DNA of 64,000 bases from an uncultured Alistipes sp. Lineage in GTDB: Bacteria; Bacteroidota; Bacteroidia; Bacteroidales; Rikenellaceae. The translations under genes were made by a program, and so were the position numbers. The stretch is taken from assembly GCA_947629705.1 (NCBI GenBank), contig CANREN010000005.1, positions 1-64,000 of the forward strand, written 5' to 3'. Positions 1-8,207 of the stretch are shown one piece after another. The notes below the pieces were generated by a model, which was given only the letters and a program-made list of their open reading frames with translations, was not told the DNA's origin and made no database searches. The stretch's first letter is position 1, and each line of letters starts with the position of its first letter.

Positions 1-125
1 ATTTGATTGGCTTTTGTTTTCATTCCCGACTTCCCCTACCAAATATCATAACATATATTGCAGTTCCACGCTTCGTGGTTAATAATGGTTCTTGTGGAGA
101 CTGGAGAACATGTAACTTATTGCGT

Positions 126-803
126 ATGGTTTTGCTTAAAAGATTGATTCTCGCATTGTTTTTTGTAAACGTAGCTTTGGTTTCATCTGCACAAAGCTCT
201 TCTGTTTACAAAATGTACCAAACACGAAATTACCACAATCAACTTCGGTTAAATACAAAAACGGGTGAGGTTCAACAAATTCAAGATGATGGCCAATCGT
301 GGACGATTTGTAGTGCCCGAGAGGGATTGGGAGAAGCTGTGGGGCGATTCTGCCTTTATGAAACGCAAAATATGTGGACCTTCATTATGCTTGACACATA
401 TACAGGTAAAAACTGGCAAGTTCAATTTAGCGTAAAAGGTGAGGATTACATGTTTGCTGTCCCAATTAACAGATACTCTCTTGCTTTTCCATCCGAAGAT
501 TCAAAATGGACGAATAGATTTCAAATGGTTGCGACACAGAATATGTGGACGTTTGTATTATTAGATTCTTATAACGGCAGATTATGGCAGGTACAATATA
601 GTTCGCAGAATTTAGATAACTTAATGTGTATACCCATCAATAGCAACGAATTAGTTTCTGGCAATGAAGAATGTATCTTCTCAATCCAACCTTTAACGAG
701 TATGTACCAATATTATCTCATCAATGACAATACTGGAGATATGTGGAAATTTCAGTGGAGTACAAAAGGGGATGATTACAGGTGGATTGAGCGATTCCGA
801 TAG
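126..803 (+). CDS. Secreted protein of four W-rich repeats, function unknown
   Basis: A 225-residue protein. I start it at the ATG at 126 because residues 1-23 then form a clean Sec signal peptide (hydrophobic core LILALFFVNVALV, then SSAQ); the frame is open further upstream but that part is not signal-like. The mature part is four imperfect repeats of about 36-40 residues at roughly 29-64, 77-116, 136-172 and 190-225. Each has the pattern aromatic/hydrophobic run, L-[DN]-[TSD]-x-[TN]-G-x-x-W-[QK]-[VF]-Q, clearest as NMWTF...GKNWQVQFS and NMWTF...GRLWQVQYS. The spacing suggests a small all-beta repeat fold such as a propeller or beta-trefoil; that is inference. I recognise no family. Base composition is clearly AT-richer than the chromosome to the right, and a recombinase fragment follows, so it is probably transferred DNA. 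Confidence 0.75.
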   Translation: MVLLKRLILALFFVNVALVSSAQSSSVYKMYQTRNYHNQLRLNTKTGEVQQIQDDGQSWTICSAREGLGEAVGRFCLYETQNMWTFIMLDTYTGKNWQVQFSVKGEDYMFAVPINRYSLAFPSEDSKWTNRFQMVATQNMWTFVLLDSYNGRLWQVQYSSQNLDNLMCIPINSNELVSGNEECIFSIQPLTSMYQYYLINDNTGDMWKFQWSTKGDDYRWIERFR

Positions 804-817
804 AGCCGCTTTGTGAT

Positions 818-1156
818 ATGCCGAATCTGTTTGTTATAGCTATTTGCCTTGCCGCTATTCTACTCGCAGCTATAGTAACAAAACGCATACGCCTAAAAAA
901 TGAGTCGGAACAACTTTCCGCAAGGATTCGTTGCATTCCATTCTATGAAAGCAGCCGGATAAACGAGGAACGAAAGTTCGCAATCTCAACGTGCAATGAG
1001 CGCTTCGTCGCCGATATCGACAAGGGGCTGATAGACCTCCGTGCGCCAGTCCTGCACGGCGTATCGATCATACGCTTCAGCTCCTCGACGGTAAGATACT
1101 CACGCTTGTGCTCTCTGCCGGGCTTTACCCGTTCCTCGCTCTCAAAAAGGTTATAA
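818..1156 (+). pseudogene. Small membrane ORF running into an integrase remnant
   Basis: Begins 14 bp after the repeat protein, in the same direction. Residues 1-22 (MPNLFVIAICLAAILLAAIV) look like one membrane anchor followed by a basic stretch (TKRIRLKNES). The believable coding part ends at about 960; after that the frame only reads the antisense of the recombinase fragment. Either this is a short membrane protein whose 3' end was replaced when the recombinase sequence arrived, or a chance ORF. The hydrophobic start and tight spacing favour the first reading. Confidence 0.35.
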
Positions 1157-1734
1157 GGACTTACGGCTATCCGACCCTGACTTACGGCATAGTTGAGCAA
1201 CGAGGAGAACATGCCTGCAAGATTGAAGATGCTCTTTTGCGACAACGGCTCGCCATTGCGCATACGGTACTCGCTTCGCAGATAGCCGATAAAGCCGCGT
1301 AGAAAAGTTTTATCGACCTGTTCCAGCGTGGCATTGGACGCATACTCCTGCATTCGGAGTTTGATCGTCTTGATGCAATGCAGGTCATCGACACCTCTGC
1401 GCTCCAAATAGGGATAATAGGTATCGAGCCACAAGGAGAGCAGTGTGCTGCGATGCTCCTGCTCGTCAATCTGCGAGAGTTGGGAGGACAACATTGCCGA
1501 CTGACGCTCCCGCAGGATCGCTTCGGCACGGCGCATTGTCGCGGCATTCGCCCGCCTGGAGCGCACGGTGGACTCCGCTTCGAGATAGAGCGAGAGGGAC
1601 TCGCGTCGGTGCCTGCCCTCCTCGAAACAGTCGATATAAAGGGATTGCCTGCCGCCTGTAAGTGCCTTGCTGCGCAGCGTCATCGTGCCAGAGAGCAATA
1701 CTTCGTTTTCACGCACCTTTTCTCGCATCAGCAT
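943..1734 (-). pseudogene. Tyrosine recombinase lacking its catalytic domain
   Basis: The first about 225 residues match the N-terminal half of Bacteroidota conjugative-transposon integrases. An arm-binding domain comes first (LRSKALTGGRQSLYIDCFEEG pattern cut short here: RSKALTGGRQSLYID), then a coiled linker, then the SAM-like core-binding domain (about 95-205; QKSIFNLAGMFSSLLNYAV), and the linker EYLTVEELKRMIDTP that normally leads into the catalytic domain. After TPC the sequence no longer resembles a recombinase, and none of the R...H-x-x-R...Y catalytic residues follow before the stop. Full-length relatives are about 400 residues. In another minus-strand frame the tail stays open to a stop near 993, so the 3' end appears to be a junction with unrelated DNA. 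The product cannot be active alone. Confidence 0.8.
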
Positions 1735-2380
1735 AGCCCGAACAGGTTCGGCTCTGCGTTCGGCTTATCGAAAAGGTTCGTTTTTCTTTATCCCTTTTTT
1801 CGCATTGTTTCACAACCGATTCATCTGCTGCAAAGGCATGAATAATTTTCCGAAACGAGCGACAAAACGAGTAACAAAAATAGACCCGCAATGTGATTTT
1901 TAAGGAAACAGACCAAAAACACCCTATTTTTGTAAACGCCGAAATAACACAATATTACCTGTTTTATTTTCATTTGTTTGGCTCTTGGTTTCATGGTAAT
2001 GGTTATTAGGCTACCATCGGTTTGATATTTGTGTACAACGGGCAAGGCTGCGCCAGCACTCCAAGTGGCACGGAGTTGCGCCGAGCAGGGTCGAATATTT
2101 CGCATTGTTGCCAATGTAATTTTCTGCGTTGAGAGATGCAGTATGCCCTCACCCGCCACAAAATACAACTGTTTCGATTGGCTATGGCAAGTCTTCTCCT
2201 GCTTCCCCTCTTATTGAAAATATTCTTGATGTGCCAACTGATTTGCCATTATAGGTTCTTCCGTTCATCCGGACATCAAAGAAAATTTTGCTGCTCTGTG
2301 TGTTATGAAATACGGCAAGATGGGGTGTCGAAGTCCGAAGAGAAGGGGAAAGTTGTGTCGAAATTGTGTACCGGCAGATA
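1735..2380 (+). other. Gene-poor stretch between integrase remnant and tRNA-Phe
   Basis: About 650 bp of AT-rich sequence with only short ORFs that have no recognisable domains. It is the upstream side of the integrase remnant and lies downstream of the 3' end of tRNA-Phe, the usual place for integrative elements. I looked for a second copy of the tRNA 3' end to the left that would mark an att site and found none. Confidence 0.5.
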
Positions 2381-2415
2381 AAAACAAAAGAGCTACATTA
2401 CTGTAACTCTCTTTT
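2381..2415 (-). terminator. Intrinsic terminator of tRNA-Phe
   Basis: On the minus strand the arms AAAAGAG and CTCTTTT, with inner TACA/TGTA pairs around a GTAA loop, are followed by a T-rich run (TTTTGTTTTTA). It starts 8 bp past the tRNA 3' end. Confidence 0.8.
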
Positions 2416-2422
2416 ATTCAAG

Positions 2423-2495
2423 TGGTACCACCAGGAATCGAACCGGGGACACAAGGATTTTCAGTCCTTTGCTCTACCAACTGAGCTATGGCACC
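2423..2495 (-). tRNA. tRNA-Phe (GAA)
   Basis: A 73-nt cloverleaf. Acceptor arms GGTGCCA and TGGTACC pair with a single G-T wobble; the D arm AGCTCAGTTGGTAGAGC, the anticodon stem-loop with GAA in the loop CTGAAAA, and the T arm with GGTTCGATTCC are all present. The CCA end is not encoded; the discriminator is A. A promoter lies at 2546-2553 and a terminator follows. Confidence 0.95.
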
Positions 2496-2545
2496 AGCCG
2501 TGATACGGGTCGGCGTCGGGACGCCGTTTTCTCCCGATCGTGGTG

Positions 2546-2553
2546 CAAAGGTA
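2546..2553 (-). promoter_or_regulatory. -7 box of the tRNA-Phe promoter
   Basis: Minus-strand TACCTTTG matches the Bacteroidota TAnnTTTG consensus and lies about 50 bp upstream of the tRNA 5' end. Confidence 0.6.
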
Positions 2554-2625
2554 GTCAAAATTTCCGTAACTGCAAATCTCGAGCCCTCTTTTTTCGATTC
2601 GATCGACAGCGGTTTTCGCATCCGG

Positions 2626-2883
2626 TCAGAACAGGCGAATGCCTTCTGCTCGGCTGGCCGTCGACGGGAGAGCCGATCCTTTGATCGCTTCCGGTACGGT
2701 CGCACGCCGGTAAACGCTCACTTCGACGACCGCTATCTGGCTCGTCAGCGTCAGTACGTTGTCCGTTTCGTCGAGCACTGCTTCGTAGGCGCTGCCCCAT
2801 GGGGTTTGGTCGTTGTAAATGCCCGTCAGCAGTTTGCCGTCGTAGGCGATCGTGGGTTGTTCCTTGAAACCGAGTTTGTCCAT
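2626..2883 (-). CDS. Small hypothetical protein
   Basis: An 85-residue protein (starts MDKLGFKEQPTIAYDGK) in the same direction as ispG and 130 bp downstream of it. The ATG at 2883 is chosen; a GTG five codons earlier is possible, and an in-frame TAG not far upstream limits the N-terminus. A GGGAGG lies about 15 bp before the ATG. Composition is that of a soluble, mildly acidic protein; no signal peptide or membrane segment. I do not recognise a family. The last 20 residues (basic, Ala/Ser-rich) look unstructured. Confidence 0.45.
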   Translation of the reverse strand: MDKLGFKEQPTIAYDGKLLTGIYNDQTPWGSAYEAVLDETDNVLTLTSQIAVVEVSVYRRATVPEAIKGSALPSTASRAEGIRLF

Positions 2884-2933
2884 ATCCGCTTGCGCCACCT
2901 CCCATTCCGAACCGGATACAGTCTATATTTTGA

Positions 2934-2987
2934 CCGGTTCGTGTGCTGCGGCCGGTTCGTGCGCTGCGGCGGGTTCGTGCGCCGGTG
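2934..2987. repeat. 18-bp tandem repeat, three units
   Basis: Three consecutive 18-bp units, the first two CCGGTTCGTGYGCTGCGG and the third more diverged, lie just after the ispG stop codon and before the small hypothetical gene. Confidence 0.8.
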
Positions 2988-3012
2988 CCGTGCGCGATAG
3001 GATGCGGCGGCG

Positions 3013-4494
3013 TCAGGCTTCGCGCCAGTCGCCGTTCGCGCGGATGAGGTCGATCAGCCGGTCGAGCGCCTCCTCTTGCGGAATGTTGCGCGCGACGATT
3101 TCGCTCTCCTTGTAGAGCGTGATGCGCCCGGGGGCCGCTCCGACGTAACCGTAATCGGCATCGGCCATCTCGCCCGGGCCGTTGACGATGCAGCCCATGA
3201 CCCCGATGCGCAGATTCCGCAGATGCGACGTGCGCGATTTGATCTCGGCCAGCGTCCGTTCGATGTCGTAGAGCGTGCGGCCGCAGCTCGGACAGGCGAT
3301 ATATTCCGTGTGCGTGAAGCGTACGCGGGCCGCTTGCAGGATCATCAGCTCGATTTCGCGCCGTTGCGCATCGTCGAAAGCCGGTGCGTCGATCCAGATG
3401 CCGTCGGCCAGTCCGTCGAGCAGCAGCGGGCCCAGATCGGCGGCCGCCTTCACGGCGGCCGCTTCGAGCGAACGATCTTCGTAGCGGCGTTTTATTAGGA
3501 CGGGATCGGTGCTCTCCATGTTCAAGATGGCGGCCCGCAGTTCGGCCGTAGGATTTTTCGAAACGGCCTCGAGGATGCGGAAGCCCTCCATCGGTTCATC
3601 GTGTACGACGGGCACCGCGATGCGCGAACGGCGCCGATAACGGGTCGGCGAATAACGTTCCGGATGCACGACGGCAAATTCGCCCGTCCGGTCGCTGAAA
3701 TGGTCGACTAACAGCTGCGCTACGGGGATTTCGTTTTCGGGGGCCTCGGTCAGCGAGACGCGGATCGTGTCGCCGATGCCGTCGGCCAGCAGCGCCCCGA
3801 TGCCGACGGCGCTTTTGATGCGTCCTTCGAGGCCGTTTCCGGCCTCCGTAACGCCTAAATGGATCGGATAGTGCATCGCTTCGCGATCCATCGCCTCGAC
3901 CAGCAGCCGGTAGGCGGCGACCATCACCCGCGTATTGCTCGATTTCATCGAGACGACCACCTGATCGAAATTGCGATCCCGGCAGACCCGCAGAAATTCC
4001 ATCGCCGAGACGACCATCCCTTCGGGCGTGTCGCCGTACCGGTCGAAAATCCGTTTGGACAGCGAGCCGTGGTTGACGCCGATGCGCAGGGCGACGCCCC
4101 GTTGGCGGCATTGCTCGATCAACGCCTCGAATTCGCCGTGCGCGGCGCGGTAGTTCCCCGGGTTGATGCGTACTTTGTCGACGTATTTCGCCGCAATCGC
4201 CGCGATTTCGGGCCGGAAATGGATGTCGGCCACGATCGCGGTATCGAATCCGTCCTCGCGCAGGCGGCGGACGATCTGCTGCAGATTTTCGCCTTCGCGT
4301 TCGCCCTGGGCGGTCAGCCGCACGATTTTTCCGCCGGCGCGGTCGATGCGTTCGATCTGTGCGACGCTGGCTTCGGTGTCCTTGGTGTCGGTGTTGGTCA
4401 TCGACTGCACGGCAATCGGACGGCCGCCGCCGATGATGACGCTGCCGATGCGCACCTCGTGCGTCCTGCGGCGTTCGAAACGGTTCAGATTCAT
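3013..4494 (-). CDS. ispG: (E)-4-hydroxy-3-methylbut-2-enyl-diphosphate synthase
   Basis: IspG (GcpE) reductively opens MEcPP to HMBPP in the non-mevalonate isoprenoid pathway, using a [4Fe-4S] cluster. Seen here: the N-terminal TIM-barrel with IAVQSMTNTDT and VADIHF, the conserved ...LGVTEAGNG... and SLTEAPENEI segments, and a C-terminal iron-sulphur domain with CPSCGRT and GCIVNGPGE, which supply the three cysteines and the glutamate ligand. At 493 residues it lies between the short bacterial form (about 360-410) and the long Bacteroidota/plant form (about 600+), so the inserted middle domain (about 260-380) is shortened. It starts 7 bp after the folE stop and is therefore cotranscribed with folE. 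Confidence 0.95.
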   Translation of the reverse strand: MNLNRFERRRTHEVRIGSVIIGGGRPIAVQSMTNTDTKDTEASVAQIERIDRAGGKIVRLTAQGEREGENLQQIVRRLREDGFDTAIVADIHFRPEIAAIAAKYVDKVRINPGNYRAAHGEFEALIEQCRQRGVALRIGVNHGSLSKRIFDRYGDTPEGMVVSAMEFLRVCRDRNFDQVVVSMKSSNTRVMVAAYRLLVEAMDREAMHYPIHLGVTEAGNGLEGRIKSAVGIGALLADGIGDTIRVSLTEAPENEIPVAQLLVDHFSDRTGEFAVVHPERYSPTRYRRRSRIAVPVVHDEPMEGFRILEAVSKNPTAELRAAILNMESTDPVLIKRRYEDRSLEAAAVKAAADLGPLLLDGLADGIWIDAPAFDDAQRREIELMILQAARVRFTHTEYIACPSCGRTLYDIERTLAEIKSRTSHLRNLRIGVMGCIVNGPGEMADADYGYVGAAPGRITLYKESEIVARNIPQEEALDRLIDLIRANGDWREA

Positions 4495-4501
4495 GGTTTG
4501 C

Positions 4502-5116
4502 CTATCTGTATCGGTGGGAAATCAGGGTCATGAACTCTTCGCGCGTGCGGTGGTCGGAGAGGAAGATGCCGGTGAATGCCGAGGTCGTCGTGGCCGATTG
4601 TTGTTTCTCGACGCCCCGCATCTGCATGCACATGTGGCTCGCCTCGATGACCACGGCCACGCCCATCGGCTGCAAAGCCTCCTGGATGCAGTCGCGAATC
4701 TGCACCGTCAGCCGTTCCTGGACCTGCAGCCGGCGTGCGAAACACTCCACCACGCGGGCGATTTTCGACAGTCCGGTGATGTATCCGTTCGGAATGTAGG
4801 CCACGTGCGCCTTGCCGTAGAATGGCAGCAGGTGGTGTTCGCACAGCGAGTACAATTCGATCTCCTTGACCAATACCATCTGTTTGTACTCTTCGCGGAA
4901 CATCGCCGAGCGGATGATCTCCAGCGGATCGTCGTCGTAACCTTTCAGCAGAAACGTCATCGCTTTGGCCACGCGTTCGGGGGTTTTCAGCAGCCCTTCG
5001 CGCGTCGGGTCTTCGCCCAACAGCCGCAGGATTTCGGTGTAGTGGCCTTTCAGTCCTTCGAGTGCCTTTTCAGAAAAATGCTCCTCTTTTTCGTATCGTT
5101 TATTCGTATACTTCAT
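4502..5116 (-). CDS. folE: GTP cyclohydrolase I
   Basis: FolE converts GTP to 7,8-dihydroneopterin triphosphate, the first step to folate and, through QueD, to queuosine. The 204-residue length is normal. Zinc and active-site motifs are visible: [23 protein letters not shown], with the Cys and the two His, [20 protein letters not shown], and the second zinc cysteine in [12 protein letters not shown]. Only 21 bp separate it from the stop of the upstream restriction endonuclease gene, so it probably depends on transcription through that foreign pair. Confidence 0.97.
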   Translation of the reverse strand: MKYTNKRYEKEEHFSEKALEGLKGHYTEILRLLGEDPTREGLLKTPERVAKAMTFLLKGYDDDPLEIIRSAMFREEYKQMVLVKEIELYSLCEHHLLPFYGKAHVAYIPNGYITGLSKIARVVECFARRLQVQERLTVQIRDCIQEALQPMGVAVVIEASHMCMQMRGVEKQQSATTTSAFTGIFLSDHRTREEFMTLISHRYR

Positions 5117-5137
5117 TCCCTGTAAAAAGAGATAATT

Positions 5138-5848
5138 TTATAAATGTTGGTTTAGATCATCGGCCATTAAGGAAACAGCGTCTCGCAATCGGTCTAATTC
5201 CAATGGCTTAAATACTTTATGTATTGGATTCTCGACATCTCGTTCTCCTGTTAGGAATGTGAAAATATGTAGATGGACGGTCGGGAAATAACTCATGATT
5301 GAATGCGTGATTCTGCTTCCGTATTTACCTAACGCATAAGTGGAGTAATCTCCTCCCATTTGGCTTTCAAGTTGGAATAGGTAACACGTTAATTGCGGAT
5401 AGCGTGTTTTCAACAACATGAAATCAACCAAAATCCGTTTGATCATGGCATTTTCCGTATAGGCTTTGCATTCAATAGCCGATACAAAATTCCCACGAAT
5501 AAAAATATGCTTATCCACGCTCAATCCGTAGTAATATTTATCTTGATTACTTTGGATATGCAAGCGCAGTTCCTGGTCTTGAATTTGTTCAATATAATCT
5601 TTCGAAATCGGAATTTTAATTTTCTTGGAATTGATTTCTATATCCGATTCTCTTCCGCCGATAGATGCCCAGGCAATGCGAACAATTTCTTCGGTGATAT
5701 GTTCTTGTAACTTACCTTTGACCTCACGTATCATGCCGCCGTAAGCTCGGTCGGATTGAGAAGAAGCCTCCGTATCAATCACTTTAACAACGGTGTCGTA
5801 ATCGGCGATTAGCTTTTGTAATCGAATGTTCAGTTCTTCATTTTTCAT
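5138..5848 (-). CDS. Type II restriction endonuclease (putative)
   Basis: A 236-residue protein encoded directly after a DNA methyltransferase, with start and stop sharing ATGA, so translation is coupled. A PD-(D/E)xK-like core is visible near residues 109-127: SVD, then about 14 residues later AIECKAYTE (E-x-K). No DNA-binding domain or enzyme family is recognisable, so the recognition site cannot be stated. Assignment rests on the motif and the methyltransferase partner. The gene is strongly AT-rich next to folE and prfB, pointing to horizontal transfer as an R-M pair. Confidence 0.75.
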   Translation of the reverse strand: MKNEELNIRLQKLIADYDTVVKVIDTEASSQSDRAYGGMIREVKGKLQEHITEEIVRIAWASIGGRESDIEINSKKIKIPISKDYIEQIQDQELRLHIQSNQDKYYYGLSVDKHIFIRGNFVSAIECKAYTENAMIKRILVDFMLLKTRYPQLTCYLFQLESQMGGDYSTYALGKYGSRITHSIMSYFPTVHLHIFTFLTGERDVENPIHKVFKPLELDRLRDAVSLMADDLNQHL

Positions 5849-6999
5849 AAGGGCAATTCATGTATGTTAGTTCTTTTTTGTGCTGTTCGACAATACTCTT
5901 CCGATATATCTATGCCCAAGTATCGTCTTCTTAATTTTTTTGCAACGTAGGTTGTCGTTCCTGCCCCATTGAAAGGATCGAGTACGACATCGCCGGTATA
6001 GCTAAAAAGTTTCAACGCTCGTTCGACCAATGCTTCGGGAAACATGGCCGGATGACCGTATTCTTTCATTTTACGTTCGGGAGCAATGTTCCATTTGGCT
6101 ACGACCCAGCTTTTAAACTCTTCACCAGAAATGTCGATACGATCTTGATCACCTAATTTTTTGAGGTCTCCCTTGCAGAATACTTCGAGGTATTCCCACG
6201 TATATTTCATATAAGGGGAAGCCGGACTTTTCCAACTGCCCCATGAGCAATATTTACAGTTGTAATTGTTTTTTTCCCAAATTATTTCGGATTTCCAAAT
6301 CATTTTCTTCTGGAGAAAATAATTCGAGACGATGTGGTGTGTCGGAATGTAATCCGAGTAAAGAGGTTGAATGTTGATAACGATTCGCCCGCCATATTTC
6401 AATACACGAATACATTCATCGAAAATTCCATAAAGTGTATTGTAATAATCCATCCAGAATGTGGAATCGTTATGGTTGCTGTAATCAAGACCAAAATTAT
6501 AAGGCGGCGATGTAACGATGATGTCTACACAATTATCCGGCAACCGATGCAGGACTTCTCGGCTGTCGCCACAGATGATGCGATTCGTAAAGTCGTTAGG
6601 AAGCAGGTTGTTGATTTTGCTAAAAGCATTGTCTTGAGCATAATAATATTTGCTGCGATCGTTCTCTTTCGTTTTTCGATTAACGACTTTGCGTTCCGCA
6701 TTATAATCGACGAATTGCCGTTTCCCATTAGTGATTGTATAACTTTTAATACCATCTATTTTATTATAGATGAGTTGTAGTAAGGATTTCTTTGGTTCAT
6801 TCCATTCATTATCGCACTGTTTAGCCAAACTACGGACATCGACTTGATTGACATTTAATTCCAATACTCCATTATCTCCAACCGACAGAAACAAATTATC
6901 TCGGTCGAACATGCTATTTACGTCTTCCAGTTGTTTTTCAATGTTTATTCCCACCAATTCATTGGGAGATATATAGATGGTTTTGTATTCCATTTTCAA
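5845..6999 (-). CDS. Type II DNA methyltransferase, beta class
   Basis: An S-adenosylmethionine-dependent DNA amino-methyltransferase of 384 residues. Motif IV (TSPPYNFGLDY, about residue 164) precedes motif I (LDPFNGAGTTTYVA, about 343), the order of the beta class. The TSPPY form is commonest in N4-cytosine enzymes, but some adenine enzymes carry it, so the base is unsettled. The first about 130 residues are not part of the catalytic fold and may be the recognition or partner domain. It is the first gene of the pair, so methylation is made before cleavage. No controller (C) protein gene is present. AT-rich, with only 41 bp to prfB. Confidence 0.9.
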   Translation of the reverse strand: MKMEYKTIYISPNELVGINIEKQLEDVNSMFDRDNLFLSVGDNGVLELNVNQVDVRSLAKQCDNEWNEPKKSLLQLIYNKIDGIKSYTITNGKRQFVDYNAERKVVNRKTKENDRSKYYYAQDNAFSKINNLLPNDFTNRIICGDSREVLHRLPDNCVDIIVTSPPYNFGLDYSNHNDSTFWMDYYNTLYGIFDECIRVLKYGGRIVINIQPLYSDYIPTHHIVSNYFLQKKMIWKSEIIWEKNNYNCKYCSWGSWKSPASPYMKYTWEYLEVFCKGDLKKLGDQDRIDISGEEFKSWVVAKWNIAPERKMKEYGHPAMFPEALVERALKLFSYTGDVVLDPFNGAGTTTYVAKKLRRRYLGIDISEEYCRTAQKRTNIHELPL

Positions 7000-7040
7000 T
7001 TGTTTTAGAGCTAAATATCGAATCTGTTATCATTGCAAGG

Positions 7041-8153
7041 TTACGCTTGTCCGCCGTATTCCATCAGATAGGCCTTGATGAAGGCATCGAGATCGCCGTC
7101 CATCACCGCCTCCACCGCCGAGGTCTGCACCCCCGTGCGGTGGTCTTTCACGCGGCGGTCGTCGAAGACATAGGAGCGGATCTGCGAACCCCATTCGATC
7201 TTCTTTTTCGAGGCTTCCAACGCCTGCTGCGTGGCCATGCGCTTATCCAACTCGCGTTGATAGAGCTTCGACCGCAGGATACGCATCGCATTTTCGCGGT
7301 TCATCAACTGCGAACGGGTCTCCATGTTCTCGATCAGGAACTCCACCGGTTCGCCCGTATCGGGGTCTTTGCCGTGGTAGCGCAGCCGCACGGCCGTCTC
7401 GACCTTGTTGACGTTCTGGCCGCCGGCGCCCGACGAACGGAACGTGTCCCAGTCGATGTCGGCCGGATTGATTGTGATTTCGATGGTGTCGTCCACCGCC
7501 GGCGAAACGAACACCGACGCGAAAGTCGTCTGCCGCTTGTTGTTGGCATTGAACGGCGAAAGCCGCACCATGCGGTGCACGCCGTTTTCGCTTTTCAGAT
7601 AGCCGTAGGCGTATTCGCCCTCGAATTCGAGCGTGCACGATTTCACGCCCACCTCGTCTCCGGCCTGGCAGTCCAGCACCTTGACTTTGTAGCCGTGCGC
7701 CTCGCCCCAGCGGGTGTACATGCGCAGCAGCATCGACGCCCAGTCGAGCGCTTCGGTGCCGCCCGCTCCGGCGTTGATGTCCAAAATAGCGCCCAACTTA
7801 TCCTCGTCGCGGCGCAGCATGTTGCGCATCTCCAACTGCTCGACCGATTCCAGCGCGCGGGCGTACTGTTCGTCCATCTCCTGTTCGGTCATGACCCCCT
7901 CTTTCAGAAAATCGGGCATCAGCTGCAGGTCTTCGACCTGTCGGCGCACCTCGTCGTAATCCTCGACCCACGCCTTGATGCCGGCCACTTTGCGCAGCTG
8001 TTCGCGGGCCTTTTCGGGATTCTCCCAGAAGTTCGGCTCCTGGGTCTTTTCCTCCTCGTTGCGGAGGTCGATGCGTTTCTGGTCGATGTCGAGACACTGT
8101 TCGAGCCGTTCGCGGCGCTCTTCCAACTCCTTGATTTGTTCGAGAACGATCAT
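7041..8153 (-). CDS. prfB: Peptide chain release factor 2
   Basis: RF2 releases finished peptides at UGA and UAA codons. The 370-residue protein has the RF2 anticodon-like motif SPF (RLSPFNANNKR) and the catalytic GGQ (SSGAGGQNVNKVETAVR). The N-terminal helical domain is continuous: the region corresponding to E. coli codons 20-35 reads LEQCLDIDQKRID with no in-frame UGA, so the autoregulatory +1 frameshift of many prfB genes is absent. The following gene in the ancestral order was probably folE, now separated by the R-M pair. Confidence 0.97.
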   Translation of the reverse strand: MIVLEQIKELEERRERLEQCLDIDQKRIDLRNEEEKTQEPNFWENPEKAREQLRKVAGIKAWVEDYDEVRRQVEDLQLMPDFLKEGVMTEQEMDEQYARALESVEQLEMRNMLRRDEDKLGAILDINAGAGGTEALDWASMLLRMYTRWGEAHGYKVKVLDCQAGDEVGVKSCTLEFEGEYAYGYLKSENGVHRMVRLSPFNANNKRQTTFASVFVSPAVDDTIEITINPADIDWDTFRSSGAGGQNVNKVETAVRLRYHGKDPDTGEPVEFLIENMETRSQLMNRENAMRILRSKLYQRELDKRMATQQALEASKKKIEWGSQIRSYVFDDRRVKDHRTGVQTSAVEAVMDGDLDAFIKAYLMEYGGQA

Positions 8154-8207
8154 TTCGGTTTTTTGTTAAAAGGGGTGTGCTATGCTGCTTGTTTTTGAGA
8201 ATCGTAT

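Noticed and set aside
2029..2381. Short ORFs left of tRNA-Phe
   Set aside because: No domain, weak start context, overlapping each other in different frames.
1..2422. CRISPR array or att duplication near tRNA-Phe
   Set aside because: No regularly spaced repeats and no second copy of the tRNA 3' end in the window.
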